Shown here piece by piece: positions 17,913 to 26,993 of a stretch of DNA of 54,906 nucleotides (positions within the stretch are counted from its first letter, which is position 1; each line of letters begins with the position of its first letter). Location of the stretch: contig SVRM01000010.1 in assembly GCA_015064785.1 (NCBI GenBank), positions 1-54,906 on the forward strand, in the 5' to 3' direction. A program made the translations under genes and the position numbers. Origin of the DNA: Oscillospiraceae bacterium (lineage in GTDB: Bacteria; Bacillota; Clostridia; Oscillospirales; CAG-272). A model generated the notes under the pieces. The model made no database searches. It saw nothing but the letters and a program-made list of their open reading frames with translations, and was not told the DNA's origin.

Positions 17913-17941
17913 ATTATAGCATATCTTGCCGTGCTTGTCAA
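17913..17941 (-). promoter_or_regulatory. SigA-type promoter of the hdr/flox/frd-like operon
   Basis: Read on the minus strand: TTGACA (17936-17941), a 17-base spacer and TATAAT (17913-17918). The match is perfect, and it is the only obvious promoter for the nine genes. Confidence 0.88.
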
Positions 17942-18050
17942 ATCTTCTCAGAACAAAAACAGGTAGATGAGAATCGATTTTTCACAGAACATCTCTATTG
18001 TTGCGAAACAATTCAGGAAACCTTTTCTATGCAAAATACTTATCAACCCG

Positions 18051-18079
18051 TTGACAAAATCACTTGATTGTGATATAAT
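18051..18079 (+). promoter_or_regulatory. SigA-type promoter of the shell-protein gene
   Basis: TTGACA (18051-18056), a 17-base spacer and TATAAT (18074-18079), 37 bases before ATG 18116. It is a consensus promoter divergent from the hdr operon promoter; their -35 elements are about 110 bases apart. Confidence 0.9.
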
Positions 18080-18115
18080 AACGTTGTATTGAATGACAGA
18101 GAGGAGATGTATGCT

Positions 18116-18853
18116 ATGTTCCGTCCGACTGACCTTTTTTCGGACCACACAATTCCGGAATTTGTCGGCTGTACCCTGCTTGATACCATTGGTCTGGTCA
18201 TTTCCGGCGTAGATTCTGCATTGAAAGAACAGATGCAGCAGCAGATTCCCTTCTCCATCGGCAAAAGCATCTCCGCACTCGGTCTGCTCTCCTCCCGTAC
18301 CGGTGCCGCAGGTCAGATTGTAGCCTGTGATGACGCCGTCAAGGCAACCTCGACGCAGCTGATCTCTGTCGAGCTTCCGCGCGATACCAAGGGCTGGGGC
18401 GGACATGGCTGTTATATTGTCCTCGGCGGAAATACACCTTCCGATGTGCGACAGGCAATTACCTTTGCACTGAACGGCGTTACCAAAAACGCCGGTGAAG
18501 TGTATATCAGCGATGCAGGTCATCTGGAATTTGCATTTACTGCGCGCGCAGGTGACGTTGTTCACCGTGCCTTCGGTGCTCCAAAGGGAGCAGCATTCGG
18601 CTTTCTCGCGGCATCACCCGCCGCCATCGGTCTGGTTCTTGCCGACCGCGCACTCAAATCCGCACCTGTGGACATCGTTTCCTATATGACCCCGACCGTC
18701 GGAACCAGCCATTCCAACGAAGTCATTCTTGCATTTTCCGGTGATGCCGATGCCGTGCGGACAGCGGTCAGAGAAGCGCGTGAGGTCGGACTGGTCCTTC
18801 TGCGCACCATGGGTTCCGAGCCAAAATCGCCCGGTGCTGCACCGTATATCTGA
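18116..18853 (+). CDS. Bacterial microcompartment shell protein, PduB-type (tandem BMC trimer)
   Basis: This 245-aa protein has two BMC domains in tandem. Family marks are EFVGCTLLDTIGLVISGVD, SSRTGAAGQIVACDDAVKAT, ELPRDTKGWGGHGCYI, DAGHLEFAFTARAGDVVHRA, PAAIGLVLADRAL and TSHSNEVILAFSGDADAVR, closing with the PduB-like end SEPKSPGAAPYI. PduB-type trimers form facets of propanediol, ethanolamine and glycyl-radical microcompartments. The start is ATG 18116, nine bases after AGGAG; an ATG touching that site is less likely. No other shell, enzyme or encapsulation gene lies beside it, so it is an orphan with its own strong promoter. The DUF1836 gene follows after 129 bases. Confidence 0.92.
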   Translation: MFRPTDLFSDHTIPEFVGCTLLDTIGLVISGVDSALKEQMQQQIPFSIGKSISALGLLSSRTGAAGQIVACDDAVKATSTQLISVELPRDTKGWGGHGCYIVLGGNTPSDVRQAITFALNGVTKNAGEVYISDAGHLEFAFTARAGDVVHRAFGAPKGAAFGFLAASPAAIGLVLADRALKSAPVDIVSYMTPTVGTSHSNEVILAFSGDADAVRTAVREAREVGLVLLRTMGSEPKSPGAAPYI

Positions 18854-18982
18854 ATCTGACCGAATTCCAGCGTTTTTCGCCACACCTGACAATCCGATTA
18901 CAGCTTATTATCGTTTTGTTTTTCATATTTCCTATGCAGTCATTGATCTGACTGCAAATCCACACAGAAAGGAAGCACACCA

Positions 18983-19561
18983 ATGACAATCAAAATCGAC
19001 AATCGCATGATTCCCGGCACACAGATGGACAAAGAAGCCATGGGCAATGTCACCGGCCTTGCATTTCTGGATAAAATTTTCTACATTCAGCAGGGGATTA
19101 TGCTGGCACAGATCCGCGATATCTCCGGCATCGACGGTTCCACCTTGCAGAACTGGGTCAAGCGCGGCTGGACCGGTAATGCCATCAACAAAAAATATTC
19201 CAAGGATCAGCTTTCCCGCATCCTGCTCATCAACATGATGCGCCAGGCATTACAGCTGGAAAAGATTGACTATCTCCTGCATTACATCAACGGCGATATC
19301 GACTCCAAGGATGACGACATCATTCCCGAATCGAAGCTCTACGACTACGTGTGCAGAATCGTGGATGCCGTCAGCGGCGATGTGGTTTATAACACTGAGG
19401 ATCTGCGCGCCTGCATTGCACAGATGACCTCCGATCATCCCGAGGTGTATCCCGGCGCACGTGATCGCCTCAACGCTGTTCTTGAAATCATCGTCACAGC
19501 ATACAACGCGTCGCTGCTTGCAGATTATGCAAACGCACAGCTCCAGCAGCTCTCCATCTGA
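18983..19561 (+). CDS. DUF1836-family protein, possible regulator
   Basis: This 192-aa protein is probably cytoplasmic. The N-terminal half (about 24-100) has LAFLDKIFYIQQGIMLAQIRDI followed by STLQNWVKRGW, which looks like a MerR-like or winged-helix reading head, and then RILLINMMRQALQLEKIDYLLHYING. This matches what I know of DUF1836 proteins, which are often annotated as putative DNA-binding regulators in Clostridia. GGAAG precedes ATG 18983. It is downstream of the shell-protein gene and may be cotranscribed; whether the two work together is unknown. Confidence 0.75.
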   Translation: MTIKIDNRMIPGTQMDKEAMGNVTGLAFLDKIFYIQQGIMLAQIRDISGIDGSTLQNWVKRGWTGNAINKKYSKDQLSRILLINMMRQALQLEKIDYLLHYINGDIDSKDDDIIPESKLYDYVCRIVDAVSGDVVYNTEDLRACIAQMTSDHPEVYPGARDRLNAVLEIIVTAYNASLLADYANAQLQQLSI

Positions 19562-19565
19562 TTTA

Positions 19566-19618
19566 TTGGCATTACAACGGCTTTGGGTTCCGAAATGACC
19601 AATGCCGTTTTTCTTTTT
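19566..19618 (+). terminator. Probable terminator after the DUF1836 gene
   Basis: GGCATT (19568-19573) pairs with AATGCC (19601-19606) across a long loop, followed by GTTTTTCTTTTTT. The stem is short but the T-tract is strong. Confidence 0.5.
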
Positions 19619-19859
19619 TGTTTTGAAATTGTTCATAATTTTGTCATTCCCTTGTTTCATTCATGTGGTAGAATAATATGAAATTCTGGAAACATTCCGG
19701 CTTTTTCAGAAAAAAAGAAATTATTTCTGTTTTTTATGGAACAAATCCGAAATTTTTGCGTCTATTATAACAGGGACTGTATTTTCTGCTTCCGGCAGCT
19801 GCCGCAGCCCCATCACACCTTTGAGTACCATCCGAAACACCGATACAGGAGAATTTCAA

Positions 19860-21560
19860 GTGAACCAGAATCAGCCTACCACATCGAAACCGGCAGGAAC
19901 ACCACCTGCCGCCGAGAAGGATTATGTTTCGCTGGAGGAAATTGAACAAATGCGCCAGAAAATGGAAAAGGAAGACGACGAAGCCTTCCGTCATGCCATT
20001 GAACGCAAGCTGTCACACCGCGCGGATGAAAAAAACGCAGCACCGGCGACAGACAGTACAAGTGCCGCAGCTGCTCCATCCGACAATCCCACCCCGACGG
20101 ATGCAGATGCACCGTCCGAGGAGGGAACCATTTCCTTCCCCGACTTCCCTGACCGCAGTGAAGAAGATGCCGCAGCGGCGATTTTTGCCGCTTTGCAGAC
20201 AACAGAACTTCATCAGGGGGCAGATAATCCGACAGAAGCGGAAGACCGCCGCCTGTTCGATGATGTCAACTCTGCCGAATACACCGACAGCGAACCCGCA
20301 GAACCGACCGCCGCGGTATCCTCAGAGGAAGAACCGCAGCAGGATGATAGCAGCGCACAGCCTTCCGGCAAAAAACGCCGCCGCTGGCCGTGGATTACCC
20401 TTGCGTGTGTGCTGTTTGTGGTCGTTGGATATCTGACGGTTCTGTTTGTCCCCTCCGGACCGATTGCAAACCTGCGTGATCTTTACATACAGACCGCAAT
20501 GTCCACCGCAGATCACCAGTGGCTGGCAACATGGCTGTTCCCCCAATGGGCCATTGACCGTGCCTGGAAGGATCCGAACGTCAAACCCGATAACGTTCCT
20601 GATGACTTCGAAGGTCTGGAAACCGTCGGCACAAATACCGAATCTGTCGGCACAACCAACATCGAAACGCCGCCGGCACCGACAACGGGCGATGTCAATG
20701 ATCCACCTCACACAGAAACAACGGCGCCGGAGAAAACAGATCCGCCCAAGCAGGAAACCGACATTCTCGGTCTTGCCTCACTCAAGGTCGGCGGAACCGA
20801 CTATGCCGGAAATAAAGTGACTGTGGTGGATGTCGAGGAAGGTCTTTTCATCTCCGAATTCACCGGAAAGAGCCAGATGATTCCCCTGACCAAATACCAC
20901 GGATATGTCATGGTGATCGACGATCCTTCCCGTGTGTTTGTCGGCTCCACGCCCGAAAAAGACAGAACCGGCTACCGGATTCTTGATATGATGAATTACT
21001 ACGGCGATGTCGTCGCTGGTATCAACGCAAGCGGCTTTGCCGATCCCAACGACTCCGGCGCTGGAAATGCGGTCATCGGTGCCTGCATTTCCGAGGGACA
21101 ATCCTGGGGCCGCTACACCGATACGATGGCGAGTGTTGTTCTGACAGAAGACAACCGGCTGAAAGTCGGCTGGCTTCCCAACTGGTCAAACTATACCAAT
21201 ATCCGTGACGGTATGCAGTTCGGTCCTGTCCTTGTCAGCAAGGGCAAAAATCTGATCAGCGAGGACGGCGGCGGATTGGGTGCTCAGCCCCGTACCGCAA
21301 TCGGTCAGCGCGAGGACGGTGCGATCATCATGATCGTCATCGACGGACGTGTCACCTCCTCCATCGGCTGCACACTGTGGGAAATGGCGGATATGATGGT
21401 TCGCTACGGAGCAGTCACCGCAGGCGGCTGTGACGGCGGTTCCTCTGTCGTGCTTGCTTATGACGGCAAGGTTCTCAACGACAACTCCTCTGCCAATCCG
21501 AAATACGGACGCCGGATCCCGAACGCTTTCCTGGTTCGTTCCAAAAAAGAAGATCCATAA
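19860..21560 (+). CDS. Membrane-anchored phosphodiester glycosidase (NAGPA-domain) protein
   Basis: This protein is about 566 residues from GTG 19860, eight bases after AGGAG; an earlier in-frame TTG lacks a site. A long acidic, Pro/Ala-rich cytoplasmic N-terminus (about 170 residues, probably disordered) is followed by one membrane helix (about 178-198, PWITLACVLFVVVGYLTVLF), a Thr/Pro-rich linker and an extracellular phosphodiester glycosidase domain (about 310-560). That domain has GINASGFADPN, AIGQREDGAIIMIVIDGR and TAGGCDGGSSVVLAYDGK, the family's conserved core. Relatives cleave GlcNAc-1-phosphodiesters, for example on wall polymers. A strong bidirectional terminator follows. Confidence 0.88.
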   Translation: MNQNQPTTSKPAGTPPAAEKDYVSLEEIEQMRQKMEKEDDEAFRHAIERKLSHRADEKNAAPATDSTSAAAAPSDNPTPTDADAPSEEGTISFPDFPDRSEEDAAAAIFAALQTTELHQGADNPTEAEDRRLFDDVNSAEYTDSEPAEPTAAVSSEEEPQQDDSSAQPSGKKRRRWPWITLACVLFVVVGYLTVLFVPSGPIANLRDLYIQTAMSTADHQWLATWLFPQWAIDRAWKDPNVKPDNVPDDFEGLETVGTNTESVGTTNIETPPAPTTGDVNDPPHTETTAPEKTDPPKQETDILGLASLKVGGTDYAGNKVTVVDVEEGLFISEFTGKSQMIPLTKYHGYVMVIDDPSRVFVGSTPEKDRTGYRILDMMNYYGDVVAGINASGFADPNDSGAGNAVIGACISEGQSWGRYTDTMASVVLTEDNRLKVGWLPNWSNYTNIRDGMQFGPVLVSKGKNLISEDGGGLGAQPRTAIGQREDGAIIMIVIDGRVTSSIGCTLWEMADMMVRYGAVTAGGCDGGSSVVLAYDGKVLNDNSSANPKYGRRIPNAFLVRSKKEDP

Positions 21561-21565
21561 AAAAT

Positions 21566-21603
21566 CTGCCGCATTTGCAAATCATTCCGTGCAAATGCGG
21601 CAG
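21566..21603. terminator. Bidirectional terminator between convergent genes
   Basis: A perfect 14-bp stem (CTGCCGCATTTGCA / TGCAAATGCGGCAG) with a 10-base loop, with a T-rich tract on the plus side and AGATTTTTT on the minus side. Confidence 0.85.
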
Positions 21604-21619
21604 TCTTATTTGTTTTTCA

Positions 21620-23158
21620 TCATTTCAAACGGTCGTGCGCCTGTTCCCGCCGGACTTCCGTGTCCGCGTCGGAATGATAGGTGTAATGATAATCAATCAT
21701 CTTCTTCAGCGACGACAGATATTCGCCGAACACCCAGAGAAACCATAGATTCACAACGATTCGCACCATGGCAATCGACGTGATCGTAAACGAAAACATC
21801 GGCAGTGCGCGCAAAATCTCAAACCCGACAGAAACACAGAACCACAGAAACACTTTTTTCGGCTGTTTCTCAAATTTTTCACGTTCTGTGCGCATCATGT
21901 CCTTCGTCATACTGTCGTAAAGCGTATGTCCGTCACCGGCATTCAAACGGTTCAGTCCGGAAAGCACCCGCAGAAACCGCCAGAACAGCCAGATGACAAG
22001 CGCGGTTTCCAGGATCGCCAGCACCAGCATCACCAGCTGCATCTGCATGGTATATGCCTGTTTTTCAGCGGATACCGGAACCGTGCGGCGGAAATAATCG
22101 ACCAGATTGTCTGTCCAGAAGCCATGATGCACCACACTGTGCCAGGTACGCACAACGGCATACGGTACCGTCATCAGCGCACCTGCCATACCCATTCCCA
22201 GATAAGCCTTCGGCAGTTCTGTTTTCCGGCGCAGTAAAAACACCGCAATCCACAAAAACAGCAATCCAATGCAGTCCGGGAGAATATTGATGTTTTCAAA
22301 GGTGAAATGGCAGAGGAACACACCGCCGACCATCATACACCCAAACGCAATCGAAAAGCGTTCGATCGTCGCGCATGACACAATCCGTGCCTGCCGTTCC
22401 TCCGACAGTGCCGCAAATCCCATCTGCATCGCAGGGTCACACTTCAGCCGATAGACATAACGGGAGAAGCGAATGAGCCAGCGCAGACCGTAAATACCCG
22501 CAATCAGGGAGAAGAAAATGATCAGATACGGACGGTAGTCACGGATATCAATGACAACGCCGTAGATGACATTGCCGAGGTATTCGGTGGAGCGCAGATA
22601 GACCAGCTCCGGCACAAAGGACGATACGAATCGCCAGATGAAAAACCAGAAGGTCAGCCGCCGCAGTCCATCCGCATAATCGCGGCGACGGCGTGCAGTA
22701 CGTTTCTTTTCGATCTTCGGTTCCCTGTCTGTTCCGTACAGAGCAACCCGGCTGTCATGCAGAAGGCCGAACTTCGATATCGCATCCATCCATCCGCGCA
22801 TGACACGGAGGCCGAGAAACATCTCAAACGCACCGAAGCATACGGTGTATGTAAGAACCATGGTAGGCTCGGCGAGCAGCGGCAGGGTCTTTGCGCCGAT
22901 CAGGGAAAACGCCATCGGTGCCAGCTTGACTGCAGTAATTCCGACGAGAATCCATGCATTGCGGCGCAGATACGCGACATCGTCCATCGCCCACGCAAGC
23001 TGGGTCATCGACAGCGCGGCAAGCAGCCAGCCGATGCAGTCGGGAAGAACATCAATGACATTGATATGCGGATTCCATAAAAACAGCATTGCCGCGATCA
23101 TCAGACCGAAGCCGCCGCGGACAGTGCGTGTCTGCGGTACCTGCGTCACTGCGTTCAT
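21620..23158 (-). CDS. Multi-pass membrane protein with internal duplication
   Basis: This 512-aa protein starts at ATG 23158 (GGAGG, short spacing); the frame continues upstream without a start signal. It has roughly ten to twelve hydrophobic segments. Two stretches repeat the same motif: NPHINVIDVLPDCIGWLLAA near the N-terminus and ENINILPDCIGLLFLWIA in the middle, each starting a four-helix block, so the protein seems to be a fused duplication. A basic loop (EKKRTARRRRDYADGLRR) separates the halves. It lies 13 bases after the 253-aa membrane protein gene, which has the same kind of block. I do not recognise a function. Confidence 0.7.
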   Translation of the reverse strand: MNAVTQVPQTRTVRGGFGLMIAAMLFLWNPHINVIDVLPDCIGWLLAALSMTQLAWAMDDVAYLRRNAWILVGITAVKLAPMAFSLIGAKTLPLLAEPTMVLTYTVCFGAFEMFLGLRVMRGWMDAISKFGLLHDSRVALYGTDREPKIEKKRTARRRRDYADGLRRLTFWFFIWRFVSSFVPELVYLRSTEYLGNVIYGVVIDIRDYRPYLIIFFSLIAGIYGLRWLIRFSRYVYRLKCDPAMQMGFAALSEERQARIVSCATIERFSIAFGCMMVGGVFLCHFTFENINILPDCIGLLFLWIAVFLLRRKTELPKAYLGMGMAGALMTVPYAVVRTWHSVVHHGFWTDNLVDYFRRTVPVSAEKQAYTMQMQLVMLVLAILETALVIWLFWRFLRVLSGLNRLNAGDGHTLYDSMTKDMMRTEREKFEKQPKKVFLWFCVSVGFEILRALPMFSFTITSIAMVRIVVNLWFLWVFGEYLSSLKKMIDYHYTYHSDADTEVRREQAHDRLK

Positions 23159-23171
23159 ATCTGTTCCTCCA

Positions 23172-23933
23172 TTATTTTTTCCTGCCGCGTTTGTTTTTTC
23201 TGGTTCTCTCAAGCTGACGCTGACGCATTGCCGCGTCATAATCGGCTTTTTCTTTTTCCTTCTTTGCCTTTTCCGCGGCCGCCAATTCTTCTTCGGTCAC
23301 ATCCTCTTCTTTGGGTCGTCCGAACAGACGCGGCATTTTTCGGTCACCGACTGGCATATCCAGATCCTCCGGCAGACAGATGCGCATATAGCAGACAAAG
23401 ATCATCTTTGCATTCAGCAAAATCCAGATGACGCCGAACAGCGATACGTATCCAAGCACCTTATAGTACGGAAGAACATCCGTGACCGCCGGTACATTCA
23501 GAAAGCACGATACAATCACCGCGGCAACGTACAGCCATGTCACAATGATATTGCGCGATGCTTCCGTCACGAGCTTCGGCAGATCCACTTCCCGCGCGAT
23601 GGTCTTCACCGCAAGCAGAAGCAGCATATGGAACACCAGCAGCATCACCGCAAGCAGAATGCTGTACGGGACCGAAACCACCTGTGAAACCGTTTCATAC
23701 AGCCTGTCCGCGCCGAACCACGAAAAGCATTGTAAAACGAGGGAGAACGCGCCGAGGGGAATCAGCGCGCTCACCGCATATTTTGCATATCGGAAATACT
23801 TACCGTATTCGCTCAGAAGCGTGAGCGCACGGAACATGATCAGATATCCGAGAAGCTCGAAGCAGAAGCCCATGGAATGCAGGGTCACTGACAGAATCAG
23901 CGGATATCCGAGCAGAAGAATTCCAAATCCCAT
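23172..23933 (-). CDS. Multi-pass membrane protein with charged C-terminal tail
   Basis: This 253-aa protein has six or so membrane helices between residues 1 and 195, then a strongly charged tail (about 200-253) with runs of Glu, Lys and Arg ending RKNKRGRKK, likely cytoplasmic and helical. The opening (GFCFELLGYLIMFRALTLL) resembles the repeated block in the next gene, so the pair is probably paralogous and cotranscribed. The start at ATG 23933 has only a weak ribosome site; secA ends 24 bases upstream on the same strand, so read-through from secA is possible. Function unknown. Confidence 0.68.
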   Translation of the reverse strand: MGFGILLLGYPLILSVTLHSMGFCFELLGYLIMFRALTLLSEYGKYFRYAKYAVSALIPLGAFSLVLQCFSWFGADRLYETVSQVVSVPYSILLAVMLLVFHMLLLLAVKTIAREVDLPKLVTEASRNIIVTWLYVAAVIVSCFLNVPAVTDVLPYYKVLGYVSLFGVIWILLNAKMIFVCYMRICLPEDLDMPVGDRKMPRLFGRPKEEDVTEEELAAAEKAKKEKEKADYDAAMRQRQLERTRKNKRGRKK

Positions 23934-23957
23934 GTGTACTTACCCGTGCCTCACCGA

Positions 23958-26729
23958 TCAGTCATCGGGGTTGTTGGGATTGAAGCCGCAGCACTTCTTG
24001 TATTTCTTGCCGCTGCCGCAGGGACACGGATCGTTGCGGCCGACCTTGGTGCCGTCAGCTTTTCTGGGAGCCGCAGCCGGTGCCGCAGACGACGAAACGG
24101 TATCGCCGCCTTCAAAGCCTTCGCTGGTTGCACGTGCGACCTTTTCACGCTTGATTTCCTGATCGGGCTTGGGCATGATGGAAAGCAGCGTTCTTGTGGT
24201 ATCCTCGCGGATGGAGGCAATCATTTCGTCAAACATATCGCCGGATTGCAGACGGAACTCGGTAACAGGGTTTCTGTGTGCATAAGCCTGAAGACGAATA
24301 TTGCCCTTCAGCTCGTCCATTGCATCCAGATGGTCCATCCACTTGGTATCGACATTGCGCAGAAGTACAACGCGCTCGATTTCACGCATCTGCTCAGATC
24401 CAAACTGCGCTTCCTTCTCGGCATACAGGGCGTCACAGCGCTCCTGAAGGGTGCGAATCAGATCCTCACGCTTCAGTGTGTTGTAGTCGTCCGCATTGTA
24501 GTGGAAGTCCTCCGCACGGCAGAGCGTACCGTAGAAGTAGGTACGCAGACCGTCGAAGTTCCAGTCGTCGGCAACCTCAGCCGTGGTGAAGCTGTTGACC
24601 GCATGTTCGATGGTCTGGGTCATCATCTTCTGAATCTTGGGCTGGAGATCGTTGCCGTCCAGAACCTCCTGTCTCTGCGTGTAAATGACCGCACGCTGCT
24701 GGTTCATGACGTCGTCGTAGGTCAGGACATATTTTCTGCGCTCGAAGTTCATGGATTCGAGCTTCTTCTGTGCATTTTCAAGCGAGTTGGAGAGAATCTG
24801 CGCATCGATCTGCTGATCCTCCTCAAGACCAAGCTTCTCAACCATACCGAGAATGCGCTCGGAACCGAACAGACGCATCAGATCGTCCTCAAAGGACAGA
24901 TAGAAACGGGATTCACCGGGGTCGCCCTGACGTCCGGAACGGCCGCGCAGCTGATTGTCGATACGGCGGGATTCATGACGCTCGGTACCGATGATGAACA
25001 GACCGCCCAGCTCACAGATTTTCTTCGCCTCGGGTGCAATCTGCTCCTTATACTTCTTGTAAAGATCATTGAAGACAACTCTTGCCGCCATCGCTTCTTC
25101 GCTGACGGAAATCGCCGTACCGGTCGCGTCGATGATGACATCCTCGGGATAACCCATGGCACGCATTTCGCGCTTTGCATAAAATTCGGGATTACCGCCG
25201 AGCTGGATATCGGTACCGCGTCCTGCCATGTTGGTGGAAACGGTGACAGCGTGGAGCTTACCTGCCTCTGCAACGATTTCCGCTTCCTTGTCGTGGTACT
25301 TTGCGTTCAGAACGTTATGCGGAATGCCTTCGCGCTTGAGCATCTGAGAAAGATACTCAGACTTTTCGACGGAAACGGTACCGACAAGCACAGGCTGTCC
25401 CTTTTCGTAGCACGCTTTGATCTGCGCAATGATCGCGTTGTACTTGCCGCGCGTGTTCTTGAAGACCGCGTCGGGATGGTCACGGCGAATCATCGGCATA
25501 TTGGTCGGGATGGCAACAACGTCGAGGTTGTAAATCTCTCTGAATTCTTCTTCCTCGGTCAGCGCCGTACCGGTCATACCGGACAGCTTCTTATACAGAC
25601 GGAAGAAGTTCTGGAAGGTGATGGTTGCAAGTGTCTTGGACTCGCGTTCGATCTTGACACGTTCCTTGGCTTCGATTGCCTGATGCAGACCGTCGGAGAA
25701 ACGTCTGCCGGGCATCTGACGTCCGGTAAAGGAGTCGATGATGACGACCTTGCCGTCCTTGACAACATAGTCAACATCGCGCTGCATACAGCCGTGTGCA
25801 TGCAGAGCCTGATTGATGTGGTGCAGCAGGGAGGAGTTCTGTGCATCGGACAGGTTTTCAACGTGGAAGTATTCCTCGGCGTGCTTGATGCCGTTGCCGG
25901 TCAGAACCGCGTTCTTCGCCTTTTCGTCAACGAGGTAATCCTCTTGGATTTCTTCCATATCGTCCTTGTCGTCCATTTCCTTGACCTTGTAGCAGGACAG
26001 CGTTTTGACAAAACGGTCAGCAAGGTCATAAAGCATGGTAGACTTTTCACCCTGACCGGAGATGATCAGAGGCGTTCTTGCTTCGTCGATCAGAATGGAG
26101 TCCACTTCGTCAACGATGGCAAAATTATGGCCGCGCTGGACCATTTCTTCCTTATATGTGACCATATTGTCGCGCAGGTAGTCAAAGCCAAACTCGTTGT
26201 TCGTACCGTAGGTGATGTCCGCATTGTAGGCATCCATACGTTCCTGCTTGCTCATTTCATGTACGATCAGACCGGTCTTCAGTCCGAGGAATGCATAAAC
26301 GCGTCCCATTTCCTCCGCACCGACACGCGCAAGGTAATCGTTGACCGTGATGATATGCACGCCCTTGCCTGCCAGCGCATTCAGGTAAGCCGGCATGGTC
26401 GCCATCAGCGTCTTACCTTCACCGGTTTTCATTTCTGCGATTCGTCCCTGATGAATAACGATACCGCCAAGCACCTGCACCTTGAACGGGCGCTTGTTGA
26501 GCACACGATCGTCCGCTTCACGGACAACGGCAAATGCGTCGGGCAGAATGTCGTCAAGCCCTTCGCCTTCCCGCAGACGGTTCTTCAGTCTTGCAGTCTG
26601 CTTCTTCAGCTCTTCGTCGGACATGCTCTTATATTTATCGGCAAGCGCCTCGACACGGGCAACCGTGCTCATCAGTTTTTTGACCTGACGCTCCGAATAG
26701 GTACCAAACAGCTTATCAATGAGTCCCAT
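23958..26729 (-). CDS. secA: Preprotein translocase ATPase SecA
   Basis: This 923-aa protein is full-length SecA, the motor that drives unfolded proteins through SecYEG. Visible parts: N-terminus MGLIDKLFGTYSERQVKKL, Walker A EMKTGEGKTLMA, the VNDYLARVGAEEMGRVYAFLGL motif, Walker B IVDEVDSILIDEARTPLI, the preprotein cross-linking domain, NMAGRGTDIQLGGNPEF, the arginine-finger region RRIDNQLRGRSGRQGDPG, the C-terminal scaffold, and the SEC-C zinc tail CPCGSGKKYKKCC that binds SecB or ribosomes. Nothing is missing. The two membrane-protein genes downstream may share its message. Confidence 0.97.
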   Translation of the reverse strand: MGLIDKLFGTYSERQVKKLMSTVARVEALADKYKSMSDEELKKQTARLKNRLREGEGLDDILPDAFAVVREADDRVLNKRPFKVQVLGGIVIHQGRIAEMKTGEGKTLMATMPAYLNALAGKGVHIITVNDYLARVGAEEMGRVYAFLGLKTGLIVHEMSKQERMDAYNADITYGTNNEFGFDYLRDNMVTYKEEMVQRGHNFAIVDEVDSILIDEARTPLIISGQGEKSTMLYDLADRFVKTLSCYKVKEMDDKDDMEEIQEDYLVDEKAKNAVLTGNGIKHAEEYFHVENLSDAQNSSLLHHINQALHAHGCMQRDVDYVVKDGKVVIIDSFTGRQMPGRRFSDGLHQAIEAKERVKIERESKTLATITFQNFFRLYKKLSGMTGTALTEEEEFREIYNLDVVAIPTNMPMIRRDHPDAVFKNTRGKYNAIIAQIKACYEKGQPVLVGTVSVEKSEYLSQMLKREGIPHNVLNAKYHDKEAEIVAEAGKLHAVTVSTNMAGRGTDIQLGGNPEFYAKREMRAMGYPEDVIIDATGTAISVSEEAMAARVVFNDLYKKYKEQIAPEAKKICELGGLFIIGTERHESRRIDNQLRGRSGRQGDPGESRFYLSFEDDLMRLFGSERILGMVEKLGLEEDQQIDAQILSNSLENAQKKLESMNFERRKYVLTYDDVMNQQRAVIYTQRQEVLDGNDLQPKIQKMMTQTIEHAVNSFTTAEVADDWNFDGLRTYFYGTLCRAEDFHYNADDYNTLKREDLIRTLQERCDALYAEKEAQFGSEQMREIERVVLLRNVDTKWMDHLDAMDELKGNIRLQAYAHRNPVTEFRLQSGDMFDEMIASIREDTTRTLLSIMPKPDQEIKREKVARATSEGFEGGDTVSSSAAPAAAPRKADGTKVGRNDPCPCGSGKKYKKCCGFNPNNPDD

Positions 26730-26993
26730 GATTGTTATACTCTCGTTTCTTGATTATTTGCATCCCGAATTTTTCCGAATCCGAGTACCGGAAAATAAAG
26801 ATACATACATTATACTATATTTTTGAAAAAAATACCACAGGAAAATGTAAATTTTATGCCAACAAATACAGTTTTTTATTACCAAACCATCAAATTTCAA
26901 ACGATTTGTGAATATTTCAAAAACACTCTTCCATTTTTGCCGTCAATCGTTTATAATTAGTAGTGAAATTCAAACACAAGAAAGGATCCCATC

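Noticed and set aside
23934..26753. A 939-codon open frame on the plus strand opposite secA
   Set aside because: It is the antisense shadow of secA, whose domains are all present on the minus strand. The plus frame has no domain, no ribosome site, and composition typical of reverse-complemented GC-rich coding DNA.
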